10,716 nt of DNA from Nanobdellota archaeon (GCA_030640565.1 DAOWJD010000001.1:1-10716), one strand, 5' to 3'; positions 1 through 6,626 are shown, counted from the stretch's first letter. Program-made: numbers and translations. The notes: a model not told the origin generated them from the letters alone.

Positions 1-109
1 AAAACCAATTCACAAGCAAAAGAGAAAGAGAAGCATAAATAATTCCCACAAAAAACATTTTCCATGGTCCTTTCTCAACTCTTTTTGGATTAACCATACT
101 TTCTAACAT
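1..109 (-). CDS. SpoIIM-like integral membrane protein, N-terminal fragment (cut by window edge)
   Basis: Only the first 36 codons are visible; the gene runs off the left edge. The peptide starts MLESMVNPKRVEKGPWKMFF and continues into a hydrophobic stretch (GIIYASLSLLLVNWF), the start of a first membrane helix. A short 'NP-x-x-x-EK-x-PW-x-MFF-x-G' leader before TM1 is what I recall of archaeal stage II sporulation protein M (SpoIIM/DUF95) proteins. Those are multi-pass membrane proteins of unclear role in archaea. I chose the ATG at 107-109 because a TATA-like box centred at 134.5 lies 25.5 nt upstream, which predicts a leaderless transcript; a second in-frame ATG at 95-97 is possible. The gene is divergent from the isomerase-family gene at 160 and shares its promoter. 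The family call rests on 36 residues from memory, so it is moderate. Confidence 0.6.
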   Translation of the reverse strand, partial: MLESMVNPKRVEKGPWKMFFVGIIYASLSLLLVNWF

Positions 110-128
110 ATAAAGAATAAAAAAAGAG

Positions 129-140
129 AATTTTTAAACT
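129..140. promoter_or_regulatory. Shared bidirectional TATA box for the divergent pair
   Basis: The sequence TTTTTAAA at 131-138 reads TTTAAAAA on the minus strand. Its centre (134.5) is exactly 25.5 nt from the A of the plus-strand start codon (160) and 25.5 nt from the A of the minus-strand start codon (109). Archaeal transcription starts about 25 nt from the TATA centre, so both transcripts should be leaderless. No Shine-Dalgarno sequence precedes either start, which agrees. Confidence 0.6.
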
Positions 141-159
141 TTCTTAAGTTTAATAGTTT

Positions 160-969
160 ATGGATAAAAAAAAGAGGTTTAGTCAAATAGCAAGAGATAT
201 TAAAAATATTAAGATTCAAGGAGCTACAAATGTTGCTAAAGCAGCACTTAGAGCTTATTATCTGAACCCCGCAAAAAAAACCAAAACCAAACTTCTTTCT
301 CTTCGTCCAACAGAACCCATGATGGAGAATGTTCTTGATTTGGCTGAATCAGGGATAGCCAAGGAAGAAATATTAAGACATTTTGATGAAGCTCAAGAAA
401 AAATAAATCCTTGTGTTTTCAAACTAATAAAAAATAAATCTGTTATTTTTACACATTGCCATTCAACAAATGTTGCCCGTGCTTTAATTTATGCAAAGAA
501 AAAAGGAAAAAAATTTGAAGTTTATAACACAGAAACCAGACCTTTGTTTCAAGGAAGAAAAACAGCAAAAGAATTAAGAAAAGCAGGAATAAAAGTTACC
601 CTTTTTGCTGATTCTTCTATAGGGGTTGCTCTTTCTAAAGAACAAGGCACAAAAAAAGTCAACTTGGTTTTTCTTGGAGCAGATGCTTTGCTTAAAAAAG
701 GTGTAATAAATAAAGTAGGTTCAGAAATTATTGCAAGGCTTTCCAAACAAGAGAAAATCTCTTTTTATATCGTCGCTGATTCATGGAAATTCACAAAGGA
801 AAAAGTTCCTTTAGAGCAAAGATCTCTTAATGAAGTTTGGGATAATGCACCCAAAAACATTAAAATAAAAAACCCTGCCTTCGAGTTTATTCCCAAAAAA
901 TACATAACAGGAATTATAACAGAACACGGAATTATGAAATATGACCAATTTGTGAAAAAGGTTTCTTAA
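160..969 (+). CDS. eIF2B-alpha / ribose-1,5-bisphosphate isomerase family protein
   Basis: A 269-aa protein of the eIF2B alpha/beta/delta - methylthioribose-1-phosphate isomerase superfamily. Recognisable motifs are RDIKNIKIQGATNVAKAAL (about 13-31), THCHS (98-102), the ETRPLFQGRKTAKEL block (125-139) and GADALLKKGVINKVGS (173-188). In archaeal ribose-1,5-bisphosphate isomerase, a Cys in an HCHS-type motif and the Asp of GAD are the catalytic pair; here these are Cys100 and Asp175. That favours the isomerase of the archaeal AMP salvage/type III RuBisCO route over a purely regulatory aIF2B subunit, but the two are hard to separate from sequence alone. The protein is shorter than typical homologues (roughly 300-325 aa), mostly at the N-terminus. 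The ATG at 160 fits a leaderless start 25.5 nt from the TATA centre. The gene ends directly against the prefoldin stop codon. Confidence 0.8.
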   Translation: MDKKKRFSQIARDIKNIKIQGATNVAKAALRAYYLNPAKKTKTKLLSLRPTEPMMENVLDLAESGIAKEEILRHFDEAQEKINPCVFKLIKNKSVIFTHCHSTNVARALIYAKKKGKKFEVYNTETRPLFQGRKTAKELRKAGIKVTLFADSSIGVALSKEQGTKKVNLVFLGADALLKKGVINKVGSEIIARLSKQEKISFYIVADSWKFTKEKVPLEQRSLNEVWDNAPKNIKIKNPAFEFIPKKYITGIITEHGIMKYDQFVKKVS

Positions 970-1395
970 TCATTCTTTTTCTTCTGTTTTTTGAGCTTCA
1001 AAAACAAATTCTGTCGCTTCTTTATTAATCTCCTCTATTTTATCTTTTAATTCATTTTCTACCTGTTGGAGTTTTTCTATCTGTTCTTTTATAATCTTTT
1101 TTGTATTAGTAATACTTTTTTTCACAAAATTTTTATTTCCAACATCAACAATCAATTCCTCTGAAATAACTTTTGCTTTTACAAAAATTCCTCTTCCTAG
1201 CTGTCCAAGAATCTCTTTTCCTGTAGAACCTTTAATTTCATCCATGCCAAAATCTAAAGAAGTTAAATCAAGTATACTTTTTTCAACTAATTGTAACTGT
1301 GGATGAAGCTGTTGTATCTGTTGCTCAAACATACTAAGCTTAAACATAAGTTCTTGCTGTGCCTGTTGTTCTTTCTGTTCTTCTTGTTTTTCCAT
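970..1395 (-). CDS. pfdA: Prefoldin subunit alpha (GimC alpha)
   Basis: A 141-aa protein, the usual prefoldin alpha length. Two long coiled-coil helices (about 1-45 and 92-135, rich in Gln, Glu and Lys) flank a central beta-hairpin region. That region contains GRGIFVKAKVISEELIVDVG (67-86) followed by NKNFVKKS, the typical alpha-subunit hairpin signature. Prefoldin is a cytosolic alpha2-beta4 'jellyfish' chaperone that captures unfolded proteins and passes them to the thermosome. The very N-terminus is a Gln/Glu run. The gene starts 12 nt after the stop of the DUF106 insertase gene, so the two probably form one transcript, pairing a membrane insertase with a co-translational chaperone. Only a weak A-rich ribosome binding region precedes the ATG (1393-1395). 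The stop (TGA, 970-972) abuts the TAA of the convergent gene with no intervening base. Confidence 0.85.
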   Translation of the reverse strand: MEKQEEQKEQQAQQELMFKLSMFEQQIQQLHPQLQLVEKSILDLTSLDFGMDEIKGSTGKEILGQLGRGIFVKAKVISEELIVDVGNKNFVKKSITNTKKIIKEQIEKLQQVENELKDKIEEINKEATEFVFEAQKTEEKE

Positions 1396-1407
1396 TTCTT
1401 TGTATTT

Positions 1408-1944
1408 TTAAACTACTTTAAAAATCTTTCTCAAAATAGAGCTAAAAATTATTGAGCCTAAAAGATAAAACCAGAACCAGCTTAAAAAACCAAAAAATTT
1501 TACATTCCCCAGCACATCAAAATAATCCATAAACCATCTAAAGAATAAAATTAAAGGTATTGCGGTATAAACCATCGGTCTCATGCTCATTTTCATCATT
1601 CTTGGAAGAAATGCAAATTGTTTTTTCTGTAGTTCCATCATTTTTTCAGGATGTTCCCTAGCTTCCTTTATCTCTCCCTGAAGTACTTTCTGCTCTTTTT
1701 TCATTTCTCTAAGTGTTTTCTGATCTGTAGCATATTTTTGAATAAGAGTCATAAGTATAGCTATAAAGAGAACAATTACAAGCATACCCATTGTCAAATT
1801 CCAATCAAGAAGTACACCTGCAGTTGGGTTAAGGATTGCATGAGCCCCATTTCTTATCCATGAGATACTCTCCCAGAAAAAAGCAATCATCAGAGAAATA
1901 ATCATTACAATAAAGATTCCCTTAAAGCTTCCTTCTTTGTTCAT
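1408..1944 (-). CDS. DUF106 / EMC3-TMCO1-like membrane protein insertase (Oxa1 superfamily)
   Basis: A 178-aa membrane protein. Hydrophobic helices lie at about 8-30, 48-70, 122-140 and 149-172. A charged coiled-coil segment at 73-112 (TLREMKKEQKVLQGEIKEAR and onward) separates the second and third helices. This layout, with a Met-rich stretch after the coiled coil (FLPRMMKMSMRPM, 112-124), is that of archaeal DUF106 proteins. These are homologues of eukaryotic EMC3/TMCO1 and distant relatives of YidC/Oxa1 insertases, which help insert membrane proteins near the Sec translocon. In many archaea this gene follows secY-adk in the ribosomal cluster. Here it stays close to secY but is separated from it by an opposite-strand gene, and adk is absent. 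The start fits a leaderless transcript from the TATA-like box at 1966-1973. Confidence 0.85.
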   Translation of the reverse strand: MNKEGSFKGIFIVMIISLMIAFFWESISWIRNGAHAILNPTAGVLLDWNLTMGMLVIVLFIAILMTLIQKYATDQKTLREMKKEQKVLQGEIKEAREHPEKMMELQKKQFAFLPRMMKMSMRPMVYTAIPLILFFRWFMDYFDVLGNVKFFGFLSWFWFYLLGSIIFSSILRKIFKVV

Positions 1945-1963
1945 ACGAAATTAAAGGATAATT

Positions 1964-1974
1964 GGTTTTTAAAG
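1964..1974 (-). promoter_or_regulatory. TATA box of the DUF106-prefoldin transcript
   Basis: On the minus strand the sequence reads CTTTAAAAACC, with core TTTAAAAA at 1973-1966. Its centre (1969.5) is 25.5 nt from the A of the DUF106 start codon at 1944. Core and spacing match the shared box at 131-138, which predicts a leaderless mRNA. Confidence 0.55.
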
Positions 1975-2021
1975 ATTAGGCTTGGATTATATGTCTACGA
2001 GATTCAGTTAAAAACAATAAG

Positions 2022-2038
2022 ATATAAATCTTTATAAA
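2022..2038 (+). promoter_or_regulatory. TATA region (two candidate boxes) for the unknown gene at 2061
   Basis: Two TATA-like boxes lie in tandem: ATATAAAT (2022-2029) and TTTATAAA (2031-2038). The first would start RNA near 2051, keeping a GAGGAG Shine-Dalgarno-like motif (2051-2056) just before the ATG at 2061. The second would start RNA at about 2060, giving an essentially leaderless message. The sequence alone does not decide between them. Confidence 0.5.
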
Positions 2039-2060
2039 GCAAGAATTTGTGAGGAGAATT

Positions 2061-2720
2061 ATGGCAAAAAAACAAACACTTTTGTATACATCTCCAAGCG
2101 AGAGTTTTTGGACTATTCCGGGAGTGATTTATAGAGGGAAAACAGGAACTTACGGGCTTTTTGAGCAAATGACTCCTGAAATGAATCAGGAACAACTTGC
2201 AGAACTTTATGAGCAAGAAAAACAAAAAGGAAATCCTCATCCAACAGATGCTCCTTTGCTTTGGGCTATCTGCACAAGTGCTTTCGCTCTTAAAAATGAA
2301 AATCTTGAAACATCTAAAAAATTAAGAAATCTTCTTAAAGATAGTTTCAGAACATTCCCAAATACACTGACCAGGATAATTTATAATCCTCCAGGAGAAG
2401 ATAAAATTATTCATAATTATAGAACTTCAGATGAATATTCTTTAGATGGAAAAGTTGTTGGCTTAAACAGTTGGATCGATGAAATACTTGATAAGAATAT
2501 CTTAGAAAAACTTTTAGGAACACAAGATGTTCCCAAAATAAATAATGTATCTCAATGGATTAATGGAAGCAATAAGTATATTTGGAGATTAAATAATCCA
2601 AAAACAAAAGATGAAAGAGTTGCCAAGTTCGACGCCTTCGCCGATGGTAGGTTTGACTTCTACTGTGATAGAGATCTTCTTGGCGAGTACCCTGCTTTTC
2701 GGGTATTGAAAGTTGATTAA
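2061..2720 (+). CDS. Protein of unknown function (219 aa), between secY and the DUF106 gene on the opposite strand
   Basis: I do not recognise this family. The predicted protein is soluble, with no signal peptide or membrane helix. It has an N-terminal Tyr/Trp/Gly-rich part (PSESFWTIPGVIYRGKTGTY, about 11-30), a helical charged middle and a C-terminal stretch with aromatic and acidic residues (DAFADGRFDFYCDRDLLGEY, about 190-209) ending in PAFRVLKVD. The conserved-looking ends suggest a folded domain rather than spurious coding. I chose the ATG at 2061 because GAGG (2051-2054) sits 6 nt upstream; an in-frame GTG at 2049 would add four residues (MRRI) but would place the Shine-Dalgarno-like motif inside the gene. 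It is transcribed against the flanking genes and has its own promoter, so it is a separate unit interrupting the usual secY-adk-DUF106 order. Base composition rises in GC toward the 3' end. Confidence 0.7.
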   Translation: MAKKQTLLYTSPSESFWTIPGVIYRGKTGTYGLFEQMTPEMNQEQLAELYEQEKQKGNPHPTDAPLLWAICTSAFALKNENLETSKKLRNLLKDSFRTFPNTLTRIIYNPPGEDKIIHNYRTSDEYSLDGKVVGLNSWIDEILDKNILEKLLGTQDVPKINNVSQWINGSNKYIWRLNNPKTKDERVAKFDAFADGRFDFYCDRDLLGEYPAFRVLKVD

Positions 2721-2724
2721 GCTG

Positions 2725-2762
2725 TTTTTTACTCGCTTTTGTTAGGTCGCACGAAAAAATTT
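2725..2762. terminator. Convergent T-rich terminator region between the unknown gene and secY
   Basis: Archaeal RNA polymerase can stop at T-runs without a hairpin. Just after the plus-strand stop lie T6 (2725-2730) and T4 (2737-2740). For the minus-strand ribosomal operon, an A6 run at 2754-2759 gives T6 on that strand shortly after the secY stop. The 75-nt gap contains nothing else recognisable. Confidence 0.4.
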
Positions 2763-2795
2763 AAATATCTTTTTCTTATATTTTATCCTGAATCA

Positions 2796-4238
2796 TCATT
2801 TCACAAACTTTCTCATTACAGGATGCATATCCATTGCATGCTGTTGCGCAATATTCTGGTAGAACTGATACATAATCATAATTACAAGAAGAATCGCTGT
2901 CCCTGAAACTAAAGCCCCCATTAAATTAGTGATTGCTGCAAGAAAGCCTATTGCAAGACCACCCATTACAGTTAATGGCATGATATACCTATCAAGAATA
3001 CTTTCAAGAATTCTCTCATCTTGTCTAAACCCTGCTACTTGTAATCCAGAAGCAGCAATTTTATGTGCCTGACTTTTTGAATCCATACCAGATGTTTTAA
3101 CCCAAAAAACCGCGAAAAGTGTGGAGAAAAACATGAAAAATAAGACATGAGTTAACCCCTGGAGTAAATAGATGGGCAAAAATCCTCCTCTGATAACTAA
3201 CTCTAAAAGATTAGTTGAGCCAATCCAAAATGCAAGACCTGAAACAGCTTGCCCTTCAATAAATCCTCCTAAGAAAGTAAAGTAAGACGCAATTTTTGCT
3301 CTTCCAACACAATCTTCTGCTAGTCCTGTAAGGCAGGGAGCTGCAGCATTGTCAATAATACCTCCAAAGAGCTGTACATTTGCTACTAAAGCAGCTGTTA
3401 AAATAACAGGAATAACAGAGGCATAGAAAAATGATAAAGGCCATTTAATTCCATATCCCCTAATTCTTCCAAAAGATAAAGGAATTTCAACCTTTAAAGA
3501 CTGAGCCCAGACAACAACTAGAAAGATTATAACAGTTATAACTATCGCTGCTGCAGCTGATAAAAGTTCTATAGGAAATTGATTCATAACAGATTGTATA
3601 AGAACAAAAACTTTTCCTGTACAAGGAACTGTTTTGAAACTTAGTAAACAGTTTCTTCCTTGCAAATCAAGAAATTGGAAAGCACTGGTTATCAGTCTCC
3701 ATGAAACTCCTGCAGCAATGAACAAACTAACACCAGAACCAAATCCCCATTTTTCACAGAGTTCATTCATATAAAAGATAATTAATCCTCCAAGAATAAG
3801 CTGAAATATAAGAAGTCCTGTAAATCCTGGTGATGCCTGAAGCCCACCCATTAATACATAAACAACTGCTTCAAAAACTATAAAAAAGAAAACCATGATT
3901 TTCTGAAGTCCTTGGAAAAATTTCTTTCCTTCAGATGTTGTAGTATCTATATTAAGTATTTTTGAACCTGTAAGGAGCTGTAAGATAATAGAAGCCATAA
4001 CAATAGGCCCTATTCCAAGAGTGATAATACTTCCAAATTCTGTACCAAGAATGATGGCTAAAAATTCAAACTGTGCTAAAGCGTTGACAGAAAGTCCAAA
4101 AAGAGGTATATTTGCCAAGACAAAAAATGAAATCAAAACAATCAAAGTCCATTTTACTTTTACATTAAAACTAAGCTTTTTTTCATCAGGTTTTCTTATT
4201 TCTGGAATATAATTAAATATGCCTCTTAAACCAGCCAT
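2796..4238 (-). CDS. secY: Preprotein translocase subunit SecY (Sec61 alpha)
   Basis: A 480-aa multi-pass protein with the SecY/Sec61-alpha ten-helix pattern; it forms the pore through which proteins cross or enter the membrane. Visible landmarks are the first helix (about 28-50), a plug region (NALAQFEFLAIILGTEFGS, 52-70) before helix 2b, and ELCEKWGFGSGVSLFIAAGV (159-178) at the start of TM5. FGRIRGYGIKWPL (256-268) is the cytosolic 6-7 loop, and the SGMDSKSQAHKIA region with FRQDERILESILDRY (about 383-418) is the 8-9 ribosome-binding loop before TM9. Loops predicted to face outside carry two Cys pairs, Cys197/Cys206 (TM5-6) and Cys302/Cys310 (TM7-8). It is the last gene of the ribosomal operon, starting 4 nt after the L15 stop, as in most archaea and bacteria. 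Confidence 0.97.
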   Translation of the reverse strand: MAGLRGIFNYIPEIRKPDEKKLSFNVKVKWTLIVLISFFVLANIPLFGLSVNALAQFEFLAIILGTEFGSIITLGIGPIVMASIILQLLTGSKILNIDTTTSEGKKFFQGLQKIMVFFFIVFEAVVYVLMGGLQASPGFTGLLIFQLILGGLIIFYMNELCEKWGFGSGVSLFIAAGVSWRLITSAFQFLDLQGRNCLLSFKTVPCTGKVFVLIQSVMNQFPIELLSAAAAIVITVIIFLVVVWAQSLKVEIPLSFGRIRGYGIKWPLSFFYASVIPVILTAALVANVQLFGGIIDNAAAPCLTGLAEDCVGRAKIASYFTFLGGFIEGQAVSGLAFWIGSTNLLELVIRGGFLPIYLLQGLTHVLFFMFFSTLFAVFWVKTSGMDSKSQAHKIAASGLQVAGFRQDERILESILDRYIMPLTVMGGLAIGFLAAITNLMGALVSGTAILLVIMIMYQFYQNIAQQHAMDMHPVMRKFVK

Positions 4239-4242
4239 TTTT

Positions 4243-4722
4243 TTATTTTTTATCCTCTTTTTTGTTTTTTTCTTTCTGTTTCTTTAAGATAATCTCCCCA
4301 CCTGCTTCCTTTACTTTTTCTAATACTGATTTTGAAGCTTCTTCAGCTTTTATAATTAATTTATTTTTTGGCACATATTCTTTAGAACTACCAAGAATTT
4401 TATAACCTTTAAGATTTATTTCAAAACCTTTTTCAGTTTTCTTCCCATATTTTTTTAAATTGTTTTCAATCTCTCTGAGGTTTATTCTTTTTCTTTTATC
4501 TTTTTGTGTTTTTTTGCTTGTAATTCCTTGTTTTCCAAAATATTTATGACCATATTTTTTAATAACTAAAGTTTTTTTATGATCAGCTCTTTTTCCAGAA
4601 CCAGCCATGCCAATTCCCCCTCTATGACCTGATTTTTTATGTTTTTTTCTCTCGCCCCATCCATGGGTTCCTCTACCATGTCCGTGCATTCTCGACGCCT
4701 TTGTTCTTTTCTTGGTTTTCAT
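4243..4722 (-). CDS. rpl15: Large-subunit ribosomal protein uL15 (L15)
   Basis: 159 aa. The N-terminal half has the Gly/His/Arg-rich rRNA-binding tail of archaeal/eukaryotic L15: RMHGHGRGTHGWGERKKHKK (11-30), then SGHRGGIGMAGSGKRADHKK (31-50). The C-terminal globular part contains INLREIENNLKKYGKK (80-95) and YKILGSSKEYVPKNKLIIKA (107-126), ending in a Lys-rich tail. uL15 sits near the peptidyl-transferase region of the 50S subunit and is a late-assembly protein. The start overlaps the stop of the preceding metallo-beta-lactamase gene as ATGA (4719-4722), which implies coupled translation. The inserted gene has therefore taken over the coupling role that L30 normally has for L15. secY follows after 4 nt. 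Confidence 0.97.
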   Translation of the reverse strand: MKTKKRTKASRMHGHGRGTHGWGERKKHKKSGHRGGIGMAGSGKRADHKKTLVIKKYGHKYFGKQGITSKKTQKDKRKRINLREIENNLKKYGKKTEKGFEINLKGYKILGSSKEYVPKNKLIIKAEEASKSVLEKVKEAGGEIILKKQKEKNKKEDKK

Positions 4723-5288
4723 TTTTCCACCTTAAACATTTTTCCATGGCCAGGAATTATATAATCTGCAATTTCAAGAAGTTTTTTTCTACTTTCTAAT
4801 TGTTTTTCCCAATTCATACTCCACTTTTTAGCTTTACTTCCATCCTGATCTTTTTCATTTTCAAAGATATCTCCAGCCGCAACAACAATACCTTTATCTG
4901 TTTTGATTATAACACTTACATCTAACATACTATGGCCTGGTGTTTTGACAACTTTAACATTTTCATTAATAACAAATTCACCGTCAAAAAAATCAAACTT
5001 ATCACCCCTACAAACAGAACCAAATCCAATGAAAGCAGCATTAACAAAAAGACCATTATTTCCAATATGATCTAAATCCCCATGTGTGTTTACAACAAAA
5101 TCTATATCTTCAGGAATTAAATTTTCCTTAGATAACTCATTAATTATTTTTTTCGCACTTCCAACATTTCCAGTATCGATGATTGTATTTTTAGTAGATT
5201 TTACTAATGTAATAGTTCCTTCTGCCTCGACTTTATCTTCACTAATTTCCTCAGAATACCCTTCAATTAAAATTTTTATCTCCATCAT
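4719..5288 (-). CDS. MBLAC1-like metallo-beta-lactamase-fold hydrolase inserted in the ribosomal operon
   Basis: A 189-aa metallo-beta-lactamase-fold protein. Blocks in order are EAEGTITLVKS (21-31), IIDTG (36-40), VVNTHGDLDHIGNNGLF (65-81), KTPGHSMLDVSVII (115-128), VVAAGDIFE (135-143) and IIPGHGKMFKV (177-187). From memory, this block order and wording match human MBLAC1 (THGHSDHIGN...TPGH...DVSV...VVAGD.FE...VVPGHG..FRV) better than glyoxalase II or RNase J. MBLAC1 is reported to be a histone pre-mRNA nuclease. Expected metal ligands are His69, Asp73, His74, His119, Asp140 and His181. The second His of the HxHxDH motif is Asp71 here, an unusual change at metal site 1. The start is one base after the L30 stop (TGA-A-ATG) and the end overlaps L15 as ATGA, so the gene is translated as part of the operon. 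Its substrate is unknown; RNA processing is possible but unproven. Confidence 0.85.
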   Translation of the reverse strand: MMEIKILIEGYSEEISEDKVEAEGTITLVKSTKNTIIDTGNVGSAKKIINELSKENLIPEDIDFVVNTHGDLDHIGNNGLFVNAAFIGFGSVCRGDKFDFFDGEFVINENVKVVKTPGHSMLDVSVIIKTDKGIVVAAGDIFENEKDQDGSKAKKWSMNWEKQLESRKKLLEIADYIIPGHGKMFKVEK

Positions 5289-5289
5289 T

Positions 5290-5712
5290 TCACAACATCC
5301 TTTTAACTAACTCATTTATTTTTTCCTTATGATCTCCAAGAACTCCCTTAGGGAAGTGCAGTTTGCTTTTTATCCCTTTTCTAGGAGGGTGCAGTCTGAA
5401 AAAAGGTTTAAGATTTAATTCTTCATATTTTTTTCCCTTTTCCAATTCTTCAACAACTTTCTTTGCATCAATCTTTTTTTCCTTGTTGATTAATTGCCCT
5501 CTTTTTTCAATCAATTTTTCCAGCACATCTTTTTTTATCTCACCAAAAGCAACAAAATTTCTCATTTTTTTTATCATGCCAGATTGTTCTTTTGTAGGAT
5601 TAATAACTATGCATGAATATTTTTTTCTCAATCTCGACCTATATAGGGTTTCTTTCACGTCTTTATTAAGTCCAACTTGTCCCCGAATTCTTATAACACA
5701 AATCATTGCCAT
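5290..5712 (-). CDS. rpl30: Large-subunit ribosomal protein uL30 (L30, archaeal long form)
   Basis: 140 aa. The N-terminal ferredoxin-like core begins CVIRIRGQVGLNKDVKETLY (5-24) and includes CIVINPTKEQSGMIKKMRNF (34-53). This is followed by the archaeal/eukaryotic C-terminal extension with the conserved FFRLHPPRKGI (104-114). Bacterial L30 is only about 60 aa, so the length supports an archaeal source. Two ATGs compete for the start. The one at 5710-5712 lies 7 nt after a strong GGAGG Shine-Dalgarno sequence (about 5720-5724). The one at 5704-5706 overlaps the S5 stop as ATGA. I prefer the upstream start for its spacing; the choice changes only two residues. The next gene is the inserted MBLAC1-like protein. 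Confidence 0.95.
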   Translation of the reverse strand: MAMICVIRIRGQVGLNKDVKETLYRSRLRKKYSCIVINPTKEQSGMIKKMRNFVAFGEIKKDVLEKLIEKRGQLINKEKKIDAKKVVEELEKGKKYEELNLKPFFRLHPPRKGIKSKLHFPKGVLGDHKEKINELVKRML

Positions 5713-6602
5713 CTTTTTTCCTCCCTTGAAGTTGTTTTTTTAAGAGCATCAAAACATGCTTTTATAAGATTAAAAGTTGTTCTTTTTTTCCCAAATGTCT
5801 TGCTATAAACATCTTTTATTCCTGCAAATTTTAATATTTTCTTTAATTCTCCTCCAACTACAAGACCTGTTCCTTGTGGTGCAGGAATCAATACAACTCG
5901 GCAACTTCCTACTTTTCCACTAATTTTAAAGGGAACAGTATGGAGTTCTGAACACGCACAATCAAAACTAGAACATGCCCTCTTAATTTTTATTATACTT
6001 AATTTTGCTTTTCGTAATGCTTTATCTCTTGCAGGAAGAGTTTCTTTTGATTTTCCAATACTAATCCCTACATGGCCGTTTTCATCTCCAATAACAGCCA
6101 TAGCAGAAAATGTTGGGATGTTTTTTGCTTTTGTTTTTTTCTGAGTTTGTCGCCATGCCCTTCTTTTTCCACCTCCAAATTTTCCTTTTGCCTGACCGAT
6201 TAATATCAAATCTGTTTGAACATCTAATAAAGAATCCACAATTTCCTCCTCGAGAATTTTTCTATTATTATCAAGAATCTCATCAATATTTTTTATTTTT
6301 CCATCTTTTACTTCTTTTCCAAGTTCTGTCTTTGGCTCCCATGAAGAAATTGTTTCTTCTTTTGCTTTTTCAATAGCCAGTTCTTTTTCACTTTTCTTTT
6401 CTTTCTTAGACTCTTCTTTTTTAATAGCCAATTCTTTCTCGCTTTTAACCTCAGCTTCTTGTTTTTTAGTTTCTTCTTCTATTAATTTTTTTGTAATCTC
6501 TGTGGTTTTTTCAGCCTTTTCTTCAGCCTTTTCTTCAGAAAGTGTTTCATGGGCTTTTGCAGTCTTTTTTAAGGCATCTATTTCTTTTTTTTCTTTAGTC
6601 AT
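5703..6602 (-). CDS. rps5: Small-subunit ribosomal protein uS5 (S5) with a long charged N-terminal extension
   Basis: 299 aa; archaeal S5 is usually around 200-235 aa. Residues about 1-86 are an extension made almost entirely of Lys, Glu, Ala and Thr, probably coiled coil or disordered, with an exact internal repeat KSEKELAI at 53-60 and 70-77. The S5 body begins at WEPKTELGKEVKDGKI (88-103). It includes the double-stranded-RBD-like N-domain (GQAKGKFGGGKRRAWRQTQK), the archaeal/eukaryotic Cys-rich loop (RACSSFDCACSELHTVPF) and the C-domain (LIPAPQGTGLVVGGELKKIL). S5 lies near the mRNA entry channel and affects decoding fidelity. The start ATG is 24 nt after the stop of the 107-aa unknown gene, the largest gap in the operon, with AAGGA about 10 nt upstream. 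The gene overlaps L30 by 10 nt. Confidence 0.96.
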   Translation of the reverse strand: MTKEKKEIDALKKTAKAHETLSEEKAEEKAEKTTEITKKLIEEETKKQEAEVKSEKELAIKKEESKKEKKSEKELAIEKAKEETISSWEPKTELGKEVKDGKIKNIDEILDNNRKILEEEIVDSLLDVQTDLILIGQAKGKFGGGKRRAWRQTQKKTKAKNIPTFSAMAVIGDENGHVGISIGKSKETLPARDKALRKAKLSIIKIKRACSSFDCACSELHTVPFKISGKVGSCRVVLIPAPQGTGLVVGGELKKILKFAGIKDVYSKTFGKKRTTFNLIKACFDALKKTTSREEKRWQ

Positions 6603-6626
6603 TTTTTTGCAATTCCTTTCATTTTA

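Noticed and set aside
2758..2769. TATA-like AATTTAAATAT after the unknown gene
   Set aside because: On the plus strand it would only drive antisense secY RNA, and there is no downstream gene. The A/T runs fit a convergent terminator zone better.
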